Source: Candidatus Phosphoribacter hodrii (GTDB lineage: Bacteria; Actinomycetota; Actinomycetes; Actinomycetales; Dermatophilaceae). Taken from it: a DNA stretch of 64,000 nucleotides. Of this stretch, positions 56,506 through 64,000 are shown one piece after another. The stretch is taken from the NCBI GenBank assembly GCA_016707175.1, contig JADJIB010000002.1, positions 909,093-973,092 on the forward strand, written 5' to 3'. Under the pieces are notes generated by a model. It made no database searches and was not told the origin of the DNA. It worked only from the letters and a program-made list of their open reading frames with translations. Both the position numbers and the translations under genes were made by a program. The number at the start of each line of letters is the position of its first letter. Positions within the stretch are counted from its first letter, which is position 1.

Positions 56506-57346
56506 AGGTCGCAGCCCGTGCTCGCCGGGCGGCGGAAATCTGCCATAGTTGATCGCGATGGCCCAGTCCCAACGAACCAGGCCGCTGACCCGCCGGCGAA
56601 GTCGATCCTCCCGCTGTTTCTCCAGCCAAAGGACTCGCTGAGCGTCGACGGGATCGCCGTTTTCAGGGACTCGATACTTGACCTTGCCATCGAACTCTCC
56701 GACCAGACCAGCCCAATCGAAGTCGACCACACCGATCAGCCCTTCCGCATCAGAGTACGGAACCTGTAGTTCCGGCTTCGGAAGTCCCAGACGAAACATC
56801 TGCGCTCGAGACAAGCTCTCACCTGCCGACATAGAACGTGGGTCCGCCAGGCCCACCACCGTCCGCGCCCTGCCCCAGGACTCCCGACGGCTAGGCCGTC
56901 GACCTCCGAAGCGAGGTCACTCGCCGTGCATAGGTGCGCTCGCAACGCGAAGTCCGCGGCAGCCACACCGGTCGCGAGGCTGGACGTTCTGGCGACATCC
57001 ACCACCGTGCGTGCCGCGCTCGTCACAGTCAATCCGTCGCGAACGGCGGTCGTCGCCGGCGGGCCAACGTGCTTGCGAGACCACTTCGAGGACCTGATCC
57101 GGGGTCTGGTACGGCCGGGGACGGTCGCTGGCCAGTCCTCGATCCGCGGCATACTGGGGCCTCCGCCGCCGCGTGGGAGAACACGAGGTCGCCCGCAGTC
57201 GGACACTGGGTGGCGGTGGAAAGGACGAGGGCAGCGTGACGAGCGCCCGGAGCGAGGCCGTCCCAGATCACCCTATCAGTCCACACGCCATGGCGAACTC
57301 GAACGAGGCTGCGATCCAGACGCGGCTCGACGCCAGCCGCGCGCAT
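56416..57346 (-). pseudogene. Frameshifted AbiEi-domain/DUF559 protein
   Basis: Three minus-strand frame segments join into one recognisable protein. The N-terminal part starts about 57346 (MRAAGVEPRLDRSLVRVRHG, then LVFSHAAAEA). The middle segment covers about 57150-56855 (PRIEDWPATV, then GLTVTSAARTVVDVARTSSL). The C-terminal DUF559 segment runs from about 56850 (SMSAGESLSRAQMFRLGLPKPELQVPY, VDFDWAGLVGEFDGKVKY, LEKQREDRLRRR). Frame changes fall near 57155 and 56850. The intact family members are about 300 residues, like the gene at 42590. It lies between two decayed deaminase copies, suggesting an insertion or duplication now eroding, or error-rich sequence. Confidence 0.7.
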
Positions 57347-57494
57347 CCGTCCCCAGCCGGACGTTGCTCGCGGGTCGACCGTCAGGGTCGTCGTGCATGC
57401 AGGCAGGATGGCAGTCCCGCCCTGGTCGGCTGCGCCGTTATCCACAGGCCACTGGCCGCCCAGCCACTGGCTCTCGGTGGGTCGGTCCGGCGTT

Positions 57495-57577
57495 TGACCG
57501 CCATGGCGGCCAAACTCGTGCAAGGCGGCCTGATCTCACCGCCATCGGCTTGCCTGACCGCCATGGCGGCCAAACTC
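57495..57577 (+). repeat. Pair of 23-bp near-palindromic repeats, 60 bp apart
   Basis: TGACCGCCATGGCGGCCAAA plus CTC occurs at 57495-57517 and again, identically, at 57555-57577. The core CCGCCATGGCGG is a perfect palindrome. An inverted relative (GAGTTTGGCCGCCATGGCG) lies at 56227-56245 and a degraded one near 56380, both inside deaminase copy 1, so the decayed block is bracketed by members of this repeat. Confidence 0.8.
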
Positions 57578-57640
57578 AGAGAGCAGCGGAGCGGGTTGCT
57601 GGCAGCCGCGGCGGCACATGGGGCAACTAGGCTTGCGCGG

Positions 57641-58070
57641 GTGACCACGGCCTTCTCCACTCGCCCCGCTGGCATGACTGGGGCGTCGGCATCGCGTATG
57701 CCGTCGCCCAGCGGGCCGACTGCACCCGGCGGCGGGTGGGGGCAGTGGTCTTCGGTTGGGGCCATCGGATCCTCGCGACTGGCTCAACGGGCGCCAGCCG
57801 GTCGAGATCGGTTGCCTGGAGGGGGCGGTTCGTCCGCCCGGGTCGCTGGCCACTATGAGCTGCCGCCGGATGTCGTCGTCGAGGTCCGACGGCGCCGGGT
57901 TGAAGTATCTCAGGATCCATGCCGAGTCCAATGCGCTGCTCTTTGCCGACCCGGTCCGCCGACGTGGTGGCTGGATCGCGATCACCCACCCGCCATGCCC
58001 AGGGTGCCAAAAGCTGCTGGCCAACTCGGGTCTGGCCACCGCGATCTGGCGGGCCGACTCCGGCTTGCTC
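57641..58070 (+). pseudogene. Degenerate copy 2 of a deoxycytidylate-deaminase-like gene
   Basis: It starts GTG 57641 (TTAFSTRPA). One base is then missing, and the next frame gives WHDWGVGIAYAVAQRADCTRRRVGAVVFGWGHRILATG, a typical deoxycytidylate deaminase N-terminus. A second lost base at about 57782 breaks the TGYNGAP-type motif. The C-terminal part is still readable near 57917-58040: HAESNALLFADPVRRRGG and THPPCPGCQKLLANSGLA contain the HAE and PCxxC zinc ligands. So the catalytic residues survive but in different frames. The protein would convert dCMP to dUMP or act on a related base if intact. At least three indels are needed to restore it. Confidence 0.75.
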
Positions 58071-58205
58071 GTCCGCTCCGCGCGACCGCCTCAATGCCCC
58101 GAAAACGCCGACCACCTTCGCAACGGTTCGCCGAAATACCCTTCACCTCGCCAAACATTCGACGAGCCTTCAGCCAGCCCGCCAGAGAGGTCGACGACTT
58201 TCGCT

Positions 58206-59003
58206 CTACGGGGCGGCTGTCGGGGTGGTTCCGGCGGCGCTGGCGCGCTGCTCGCGGGCGTCGCGCAGCGCCAGCGCGCCAGCCACCCTCACAATCTCGG
58301 TCGTCGGGGCGCCGAGGAACGTGTCGACCAGATCGGCTGGGAAGAGCCGACGGACATCCGCCGTGTATGCCGTGCCGTCACCCGGGATCTCGTGGCCCAG
58401 GACCTCGAGCGACTCCCCACTGCCTCGGACGTGCAGCCAGAGTGGCACCGACATCCCTGAGACGACCGTGTCGCCCTGGAACATCGAACAGTTCGCCCAG
58501 ACATAGCGATAGGTGAGGTCGGCGGACGCGCCCACGCGATAGAAACCGCAGCCGAACACCGCCTGGGACTGGGGGTCCCAGCCCGCCGGGAACGCCGGAT
58601 CCGCCGCCAGCGCCGCCCGGATGATTCGGTCCTCAGCAGCGGCTTGAGCGCTCGTGTCTCCCGACGTGCCCGAGTCGACCGTGCGAGTGGCCGTGGCCGT
58701 GGCCGTGGCCGTGGCCGAGTCGACCGTGCGAGTGGCCGTGGCCGTGGCCGTGACCGAGCCGGCCGGACCAAGCGGCCCAGCCACTGACGGGCCACGGACC
58801 AGGGTCGCCGCCGCGAGCCCGATGACGGCCACCGCAGCAGCCGCACCGCCCACCCGCACAAGGGTGCGCCGCCGATGCAACTGCGCAGCCCGGGTCGCCA
58901 CAGCGTCGACGAGAGCCGGCGGAGCGGCATACGGGAGCGGTCCCTCCAGCCGACCCGCTCGGTCGGCGAGGGTCGCCCGCACCTGCGCCTCGAGGTCAGC
59001 CAC
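58206..59003 (-). CDS. Membrane-anchored protein coupled to a sigma factor (possible anti-sigma or effector)
   Basis: The start is GTG at 59003, overlapping the sigma-factor stop by eight bases; the protein is 265 residues. The first 55 residues (VADLEAQVRATLADRAGRLE) are helical, as in proteins that pair with SigE-family factors. One membrane helix follows (VRVGGAAAAVAVIGLAAATLV), then a Thr/Ala repeat linker (two copies containing TATATRTVDS) and an extracytoplasmic domain with two Cys in FGCGFYRVG and WANCSMFQG. I do not recognise that domain. Gene coupling suggests regulation of the sigma factor or control by it. No zinc-finger anti-sigma motif is visible. Confidence 0.7.
   Translation of the reverse strand: MADLEAQVRATLADRAGRLEGPLPYAAPPALVDAVATRAAQLHRRRTLVRVGGAAAAVAVIGLAAATLVRGPSVAGPLGPAGSVTATATATRTVDSATATATATATRTVDSGTSGDTSAQAAAEDRIIRAALAADPAFPAGWDPQSQAVFGCGFYRVGASADLTYRYVWANCSMFQGDTVVSGMSVPLWLHVRGSGESLEVLGHEIPGDGTAYTADVRRLFPADLVDTFLGAPTTEIVRVAGALALRDAREQRASAAGTTPTAAP
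58672..58765 (+). repeat. Tandem repeat encoding the Thr/Ala linker
   Basis: A block GAGTCGACCGTGCGAGTG followed by GGCCGT hexamers occurs twice in tandem, with five then three to four hexamers. It lies in the linker of the membrane protein and is a likely site of length variation. Confidence 0.75.
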
Positions 59004-59556
59004 GGCCGTCTCCTTCCACGCGAGAGCCGAGCGCGGCCTCCAGCCGGCGCAGGCCCTTCCAGGTCTGACTGCGAACGGTTCCGACGGTGACCCCGAGCAG
59101 GTCGGCGGCCGCGCCCTCGCTGAGGTCCTCGTAATAGCGCAGCACGAGCACCGCACGTTGCTTGGCCGGCAGCGACCCCAACACCCGCCACAGCCGATCC
59201 CGCTCGTCGACCTCGCCCACCGCGTCCGCGGTATGCCGCGCGCCGCCAGCCACCGGCTCGGGGATCTCGGCCACCGGATCCTCGCGGCGCAACCGGCGCC
59301 GGCGCCAGCGACTGACATAGAGGTTGACCATCGTCCGGTGGACGTAGGCCCCCGGCGACTCGACCGCCCGTCCCCGCGCGGCCTCCCAGGTCCGGGCCAA
59401 CGCCTCCTGCACCAGGTCCTCGGCGTCCGCGCGTGATCCGGTCAGCAGATAGGCCCGCCGCAGCAACTGGGCGTAGTGGGCGTTGACGAAACCTTCGAGG
59501 TCCACCGCCCCCGCCCCCTCTCGCCGACGAGCCTGCGCCCGCGCACCCACATCCAT
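58996..59556 (-). CDS. SigE-family ECF RNA polymerase sigma factor
   Basis: The start chosen is ATG 59556 (MDVGARAQARRREG), giving 186 residues. Region 2 is LEGFVNAHYAQLLRRAYLLTG with RADAEDLVQEALARTWEAA. Region 4 contains LGSLPAKQRAVLVLRYYEDLSEGAAADLLGVTVGTVRSQTWKGL. This matches the actinobacterial SigE-family sigma-70 group, which typically precedes a membrane protein gene, as here. The stop overlaps the partner's start. The stimulus is unknown. The gene diverges from the P-type ATPase across only 70 bases. Confidence 0.92.
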   Translation of the reverse strand: MDVGARAQARRREGAGAVDLEGFVNAHYAQLLRRAYLLTGSRADAEDLVQEALARTWEAARGRAVESPGAYVHRTMVNLYVSRWRRRRLRREDPVAEIPEPVAGGARHTADAVGEVDERDRLWRVLGSLPAKQRAVLVLRYYEDLSEGAAADLLGVTVGTVRSQTWKGLRRLEAALGSRVEGDGRG

Positions 59557-59626
59557 CGTCACATCAGGTTCGACGCACCAGGGTCGCAGAACTATGCCGC
59601 CGCCCCACTCACCTAGGATCCCAACC

Positions 59627-62115
59627 ATGGACCAGGTCACGACGCACGTTGGTCATCCCGGCCTGACCAGCGCAGAAGTGGCGGATCGGGTGCGCGACGG
59701 GCGCACGAATGACATGCCCGCCCGCAGCGGACGCTCGACTGGCGAGATCGTCCGGGCCAACGTCCTCACCCGGATCAACGCCATCCTCGGCATCCTGCTG
59801 GTCATCGTCCTCACGACCGGCAAACTCATCAACGCCGCCTTCGGGCTGCTCATCATCGCCAACAGCGCGATCGGGATCATCCAGGAGTTGCGCGCCAAGC
59901 GCACCCTGGACAACCTCGCGGTCATCGGCGAGGCCCGCCCGACCGTCCGGCGCGACGGGGTGAGCCGCCCGGTCACTCGCACCGACATCGTCGCCGACGA
60001 CGTCATCGAGCTCGGCCCCGGCGACCCGCTCATCGTCGATGGCGACGTGCTCGAAGCAGCCAGCCTGGAGGTCGACGAGTCGCTGCTCACTGGCGAGGCC
60101 GACCCGGTCGTCAAGGGGCCCGGCGATCAGGTGCTCTCGGGCAGTTTCGTCGTCGCCGGTTCCGGCGCCTACCGCGCGACGAAGGTCGGCCGCGAGGCGT
60201 ATGCCGCGCGGATCGTCGAGAGGCCGCCAAGTTCACCCTCGTCGGGTCCGAGTTGCGCGACGGGATCAACCGGATCCTCCTCGTCGTCTCGTGGTTGCTC
60301 GTCCCGGTCGGCCTGCTGACGATCTGGACCCAGTTGTTCGGCCTCGGGCAACCGTGGCGCGAGGGCCTGACGGGCATGGTCGCCGCGCTGGTCCCGATGG
60401 TCCCCGAAGGCCTCGTGCTCATGACGTCGATTGCCTTCGCGGTCGGGGTCATCCGGCTCGGGCAGCGCCAGTGCCTCGTCCAAGAGTTGCCGGCCATCGA
60501 GGGCCTGGCACGCGTCGACGTCGTCTGCGCGGACAAGACCGGGACCCTCACCGAGTCGGGGATGCGCCTGTCCGAGGTGCGCGGTTTCGACGGCTCCGGT
60601 ATGCCGTCCGGCCCGGCCCCAGCCGAGGTCACCGAGATCCTCGCCCAGCTCACGGCCACGGAGCCCAACCCGAACGCGAGCCTGGCCGCCATCGCCGAGG
60701 CCATCGCCGCGCCGTCGGTCATCTGGACCGAGACCCACCACGCCCCCTTCACCTCCGCCCGCAAATGGTCGGGGTCGACGTTCGACGGACAGGGCACCTG
60801 GGTGCTCGGCGCCCCTGACGTCCTGGCACCAGAAGGATCAGCGGCTCGCGAGGCCGCCGAGGAGATCGGCGCGAGCGGGTTGCGGGTGCTGCTGCTGGCC
60901 GAGGGGTCGCTGCCGGTCACCGACCCCGCGGCACCCGGCACCGTGACCCCTGCGGCGCTCGTCATCCTCGAGCAGCGGGTTCGGCCCGACGCCCGAAGCA
61001 CCCTGGAGTTCTTCGCCGAGCAGCACGTGCAGGTCAAGGTGATCTCGGGTGACAACGCTCGATCCGTCGGCGCCGTGACGACGCTGCTGGGAGTCGTCGG
61101 AGGCAGCGACCCGATCGACGCTCGGACCCTGTCACAGGTCGACCCCGACGACGCCCAGACCCACGCGGGCCAGCCGGCGGCGCTCGGGTTCGTCGGCGGC
61201 CACCACGACGACCAGACCACGCACCTGTCGGAGGCCTTCGTCGACGCCGTGGCACGGCATACCGTGTTCGGACGGGTCACCCCCGATCAGAAGCGCGCGA
61301 TGGTCCTGGCGCTCAAGAGCCGTGGACACACGGTCGCGATGACCGGTGACGGGGTCAACGACGTCCTCGCCCTGAAGAAGGCGGACATCGGCGTCGCGAT
61401 GGGCGCCGGGTCGCCTGCGACTAGGGCGGTCGCGCAGATCGTGTTGCTGGACAACAAGTTTGCGACCCTCCCCTACGTCGTCGCCGAAGGGCGCCGGGTC
61501 ATCGGCAACATCGAACGGGTCGCCAACCTGTTCCTCACCAAGACCGTCTACTCGGTGCTCATCGCGCTCCTCGTCGGGATCTGGCAACTGCCGTTCCCTC
61601 TGCAGCCCATCCACGTGACGATCACCGGGTGGTTCACCATCGGAGTGCCGGCGTTCCTGCTGTCGCTGGCGCCCAACCACGAGCGGGCCCGACCAGGGTT
61701 CGCCCGACGGGTCCTGCAACTGGCCCTTCCCTCCGGCGTCGTCGTAGCCATCTGCACCTTCACGACGTACCTGCTGTGCCGACCGCCGGTCGGGTCCGGC
61801 GAGGCCCTTCGCACCCAGGCCTCGACGGCGTCCTTGGCCTGCCTCATCATCGTGGCGACCTGGGTGCTGTCGGTCGTCGCCCGGCCCTACGAGTGGTGGA
61901 AGGTGGCCCTGCTGGTGCTGTCAGTGGCGGCCTACGTGGCGATCTTCCTCGTGCCGTTCACGCAGTCGCTGTTCCTGCTCGACGCCGGGAACGCCGCGAT
62001 GATGCGGACGGGGCTGACGGTCGGGCTGGCAGGGGCGGCCGCCATCGAGGCGATCTGGTGGATCCAGGGCCGGCTGCGCGGCGAACCGCGCCGCTGGTGG
62101 GTCGCCGACGACTGA
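59627..62115 (+). pseudogene. CtpE-like cation-transporting P-type ATPase with a one-base deletion
   Basis: Coding starts at ATG 59627 (MDQVTTHVGHPGLTSAEVADR). It reads through VDESLLTGEADPVVKGPGDQVLSGSFVVAGSGAYRATKVG to ARIVE. At about 60220-60221 GAGGAG has become GAGAG; after restoring one G the sequence continues EAAKFTLVGSELRDGINRIL. From there all P-type landmarks are present: VPEGLVLMTSIAF, the phosphorylated Asp in CADKTGTLTESG, MTGDGVNDVLALKKADIGVAMG, and six C-terminal membrane helices. The intact protein would have about 829 residues. Homology to mycobacterial CtpE suggests calcium or magnesium handling. Mutation versus sequencing error is undecided. Confidence 0.85.
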
Positions 62116-62194
62116 CCGACTCGCACCACCGGCGGTCAACCCGTCAACCCGCCTGCCCGCCAGCCGCGCCGTCAGCCGACTCGCACGCCAAGCG

Positions 62195-63227
62195 TCAGAA
62201 CAGCGCGCTCATCAACGCGCGTCGGGCCTTGACGACCCGCTCGTCACTCGCCCCAACAACCTCGAAGAGCCCGAGCAGGTGCTGGCGCGCCGCGTTGCGA
62301 TCGTCGCCCGCCGTCGCCCGAACCGTGTCAACCAACCGGGCGAACGCGTCAGGCACGTGCCCCCCGAGGACATCGAGGTCGGCGACGACCGTCTGCGCCG
62401 CCACGTCGAGCGGGTCGGCCGCGGCCGCCGCCCGGGCCGCAACCGCGTCGACGCCTTCGGTGCGCTTGAGCAGCCGCACCTGACCGAGGCCCAGCGCGGC
62501 CTCCCGTGTCGGCAGGGTTCTGGGTGAGTGCTTCCTCGTATGCCGCGCTCGCACCAGCCAGGTCGCCACGCTCGATCGCGTCGTAGGCCGCGGCGATCAG
62601 GGGCGGCAGCTCGTCCTCCGGCAGCCTCAGCACCGTCGACGCCGTCAGCGCCCTCGGCGACCGCCGGCGCGTCGTCCCCGACCGAGACCCGGCCCGTGAC
62701 GCCCATCTGCACGGCCAACCTGAGGCAGCTCGTCGATCCAGGGCTGGATCTCCGACGGCGGTAGCGCTCCGACGAACAGCGGCACCGGCTGCCCTTGGAC
62801 GAGGCCGATGGTGGCCGGCACCGACTGGATCTGGAAGGCCCGCAGCAGCCCGGGGCTGGTGTCCACGTCGACCGACGCCACCTGGAATCGGCCCCCGTTG
62901 TCGCGGGCGACGTCGGCCATGACGCCGACGAAGGAGGCCGTCTGAGCCAGCCGCGCAGACCACAGCACGACGACGATCGGCACCCGAAGGCTGGTCGTCG
63001 CGATGTCCTGGAAGGTCGCATCGTTGACCGAGACGACCAGGTCGCCGCCCGGCTGGCCGACGCGCCAGGCGCCAGACACCCCGGCAGCGCCAGCAGCCCC
63101 GGCCGAACCGGCCGAACCTCCTCCGCTGCCCCACCCGGGCGGGCTCCCGGGCCGTGGCCGGGCGTTTGAAGGCGGACAGGTCGACGGCCCCGCGCAGGGC
63201 AGCGGCAGTGAAGGGAGACGAGGTCAT
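62195..63227 (-). pseudogene. Thioredoxin/TPR co-chaperone (YbbN/CnoX-like) with several frameshifts
   Basis: The N-terminus is at ATG 63227 (TSSPFTAAALRGAVDLSAFKR). The thioredoxin-like domain is in a second frame (VVSVNDATFQDIATTSLRVPIVVVLWSARLAQTASF, VASVDVDTSPGLLRAFQIQSVPATIGLVQG). It continues in a third frame near 62730 and a fourth near 62630 (LRLPEDELPPLIAAAYDAIERGDLAGASAAYEEAL). It ends in a fifth segment (EAALGLGQVRLLKRTEGVDAVAARA to the stop at 62195). The active-site CxxC is replaced by SARLAQ, common in YbbN-like proteins. At least four indels in 1 kb mean either a dead gene or poor sequence. Confidence 0.7.
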
Positions 63228-63248
63228 GAGGTCATTCTCGCCGATCGC

Positions 63249-64000
63249 TCAGGTGCCGGACGCGGCATGCGGTTGCTCCGCCGCGGCGACGACAGTGGCC
63301 TTGCCGCTGGCGGGGATGTGGAAGACCACGAACTCGTAGGTGCTCAGCACGGCGTTCTTGTTGATGACCGACTTGCCGGACAGGATCGTGAAGGCCTTCG
63401 ACGGCGTGAGCGCGTTGGCGGTCTTCTCGGTGAAGGTGTCTTTGCGCTCGATCACGGCGACGACGTAGGCGCCCTGGCCGGAGACCGCGCGCATTGCCGC
63501 GATGATCCCCGCTGGGGTATGGGTCTGCTTGAGGGTGACGGCCGAGCCCAGCGGGGCGGCCTGATCAGCAGCCCCCTTGCGGACCGCCGCGAAGAAGGCG
63601 TCCTCCGTGAACGGCCCCTCGGCTGCGGCAGGCGCAGGATAGGCCAGGGCCGCCGCGTATGCCGCGAGCGAGGGCATCGGGGCGACAGCCAGACCCGAAG
63701 CGTCCCCGATCAGGGCCGAGCCGGCAGTCACCGCATCGAACTTGCCGACCGTTGCCGACGGCAGCATCCCGCGATCGAGGCGATCCGATGCCCCGGCGTC
63801 GGCGCCGGGCGTCACGGCGTCACGAGGGCGGGTGACCCGCTCCCGGCGAACGTCGCCTTGGCGAGGATCACCCTGGGGTATGCCGCCCTGCCCGACACCG
63901 CCAGGACGACCGGGTCCGTGGGGCTCAGCGCGAGGATCGGCCTTCTGGGCGGCCGTCAGGTGCTCACGAGCTTGCCCTGTGCGGTGGCCGCCGCCAGGGC
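63249..64000 (-). pseudogene. Unrecognised protein, C-terminal part readable, upstream frame disrupted (partial)
   Basis: An open frame of 188 codons ends at 63249 (for example PLGSAVTLKQTHTPAGIIAAMRAVSGQGAYVVAVIERKDTF, ending EQPHAASGT). Upstream, coherent pieces lie in other frames: LAVSGRAAYPRVILAKATFAGSG near 63830-63900, and ATAQGKLVST then LTAAQKADPRA near 63940-63985. The gene therefore appears frameshifted at two or more places and runs off the right edge. I do not recognise the family. The composition (no clear helices, many small residues) suggests a secreted or periplasmic-type protein, weakly. Confidence 0.5.

Overview
The window is high-GC, densely packed actinobacterial chromosome. 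Many starts are GTG, coupled genes often overlap as ATGA or GTGA, and several blocks match gene order I recall from Mycobacterium: UPF0182 beside a PDZ-S16 protease and a Zincin_2 protein; gatCAB-ligA-MetE-like-mnmA-iscS-fixBA; circularly permuted ATP-grasp/alpha-E/transglutaminase; and GlgE-pathway genes. A member of the Micrococcales, perhaps near Intrasporangiaceae/Dermatophilaceae, is my best guess. That placement is inference.

Layout. 0-7.5 kb: the tail of a membrane transporter, radC, then a leftward defence operon in the order hsdR, abiEi, abiEii, hsdM, hsdS, so an AbiE-type toxin-antitoxin pair lies inside a type I restriction-modification operon. 7.5-22 kb: a peptide-type substrate-binding lipoprotein, an amidase, a cold-shock protein, initiator tRNA-Met, UPF0182, a PDZ-S16 protease, moaE, an SDR epimerase, a Zincin_2 protein, a Nudix hydrolase, a SixA-like phosphatase, a 2-hydroxyacid dehydrogenase and a glycine-rich DUF937 protein. 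22-35 kb: housekeeping genes (gatB, gatA, gatC, ligA, a MetE-like gene, mnmA, iscS, a HAD phosphatase, a GNAT and the two ETF subunits). 35-40 kb: ATP-grasp (frameshifted), alpha-E and transglutaminase, then a NIF3-like gene, an enoyl-CoA hydratase and a YbjN gene. 40-56 kb: an alpha-glucan cluster of glgX, a DUF559 gene, glgP, glgE, treS, a maltokinase-GlgB fusion and pgm. Together these can convert trehalose to maltose, maltose-1-phosphate and branched alpha-glucan, and degrade the product again. 56-58.1 kb: a decayed stretch with two degenerate copies of a deoxycytidylate-deaminase-like gene around a broken DUF559/AbiEi-domain gene. 58-64 kb: a SigE-family sigma factor with a membrane partner, a CtpE-like P-type ATPase with one frameshift, a thioredoxin/TPR gene with several frameshifts, and a broken end gene.

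Three sequence-level signals stand out. First, the 8-mer GTATGCCG (reverse CGGCATAC) occurs about 90 times by eye in 64 kb, on both strands, in and between genes. Between genes it often forms inverted pairs that make hairpins. Second, a dispersed intergenic repeat has cores spaced exactly 52 bp apart at three loci. Third, apparent single-base indels cluster in the last 8 kb, which means either gene decay or consensus error. The AbiE-containing restriction island is comparatively poor in the 8-mer, which suggests later arrival.
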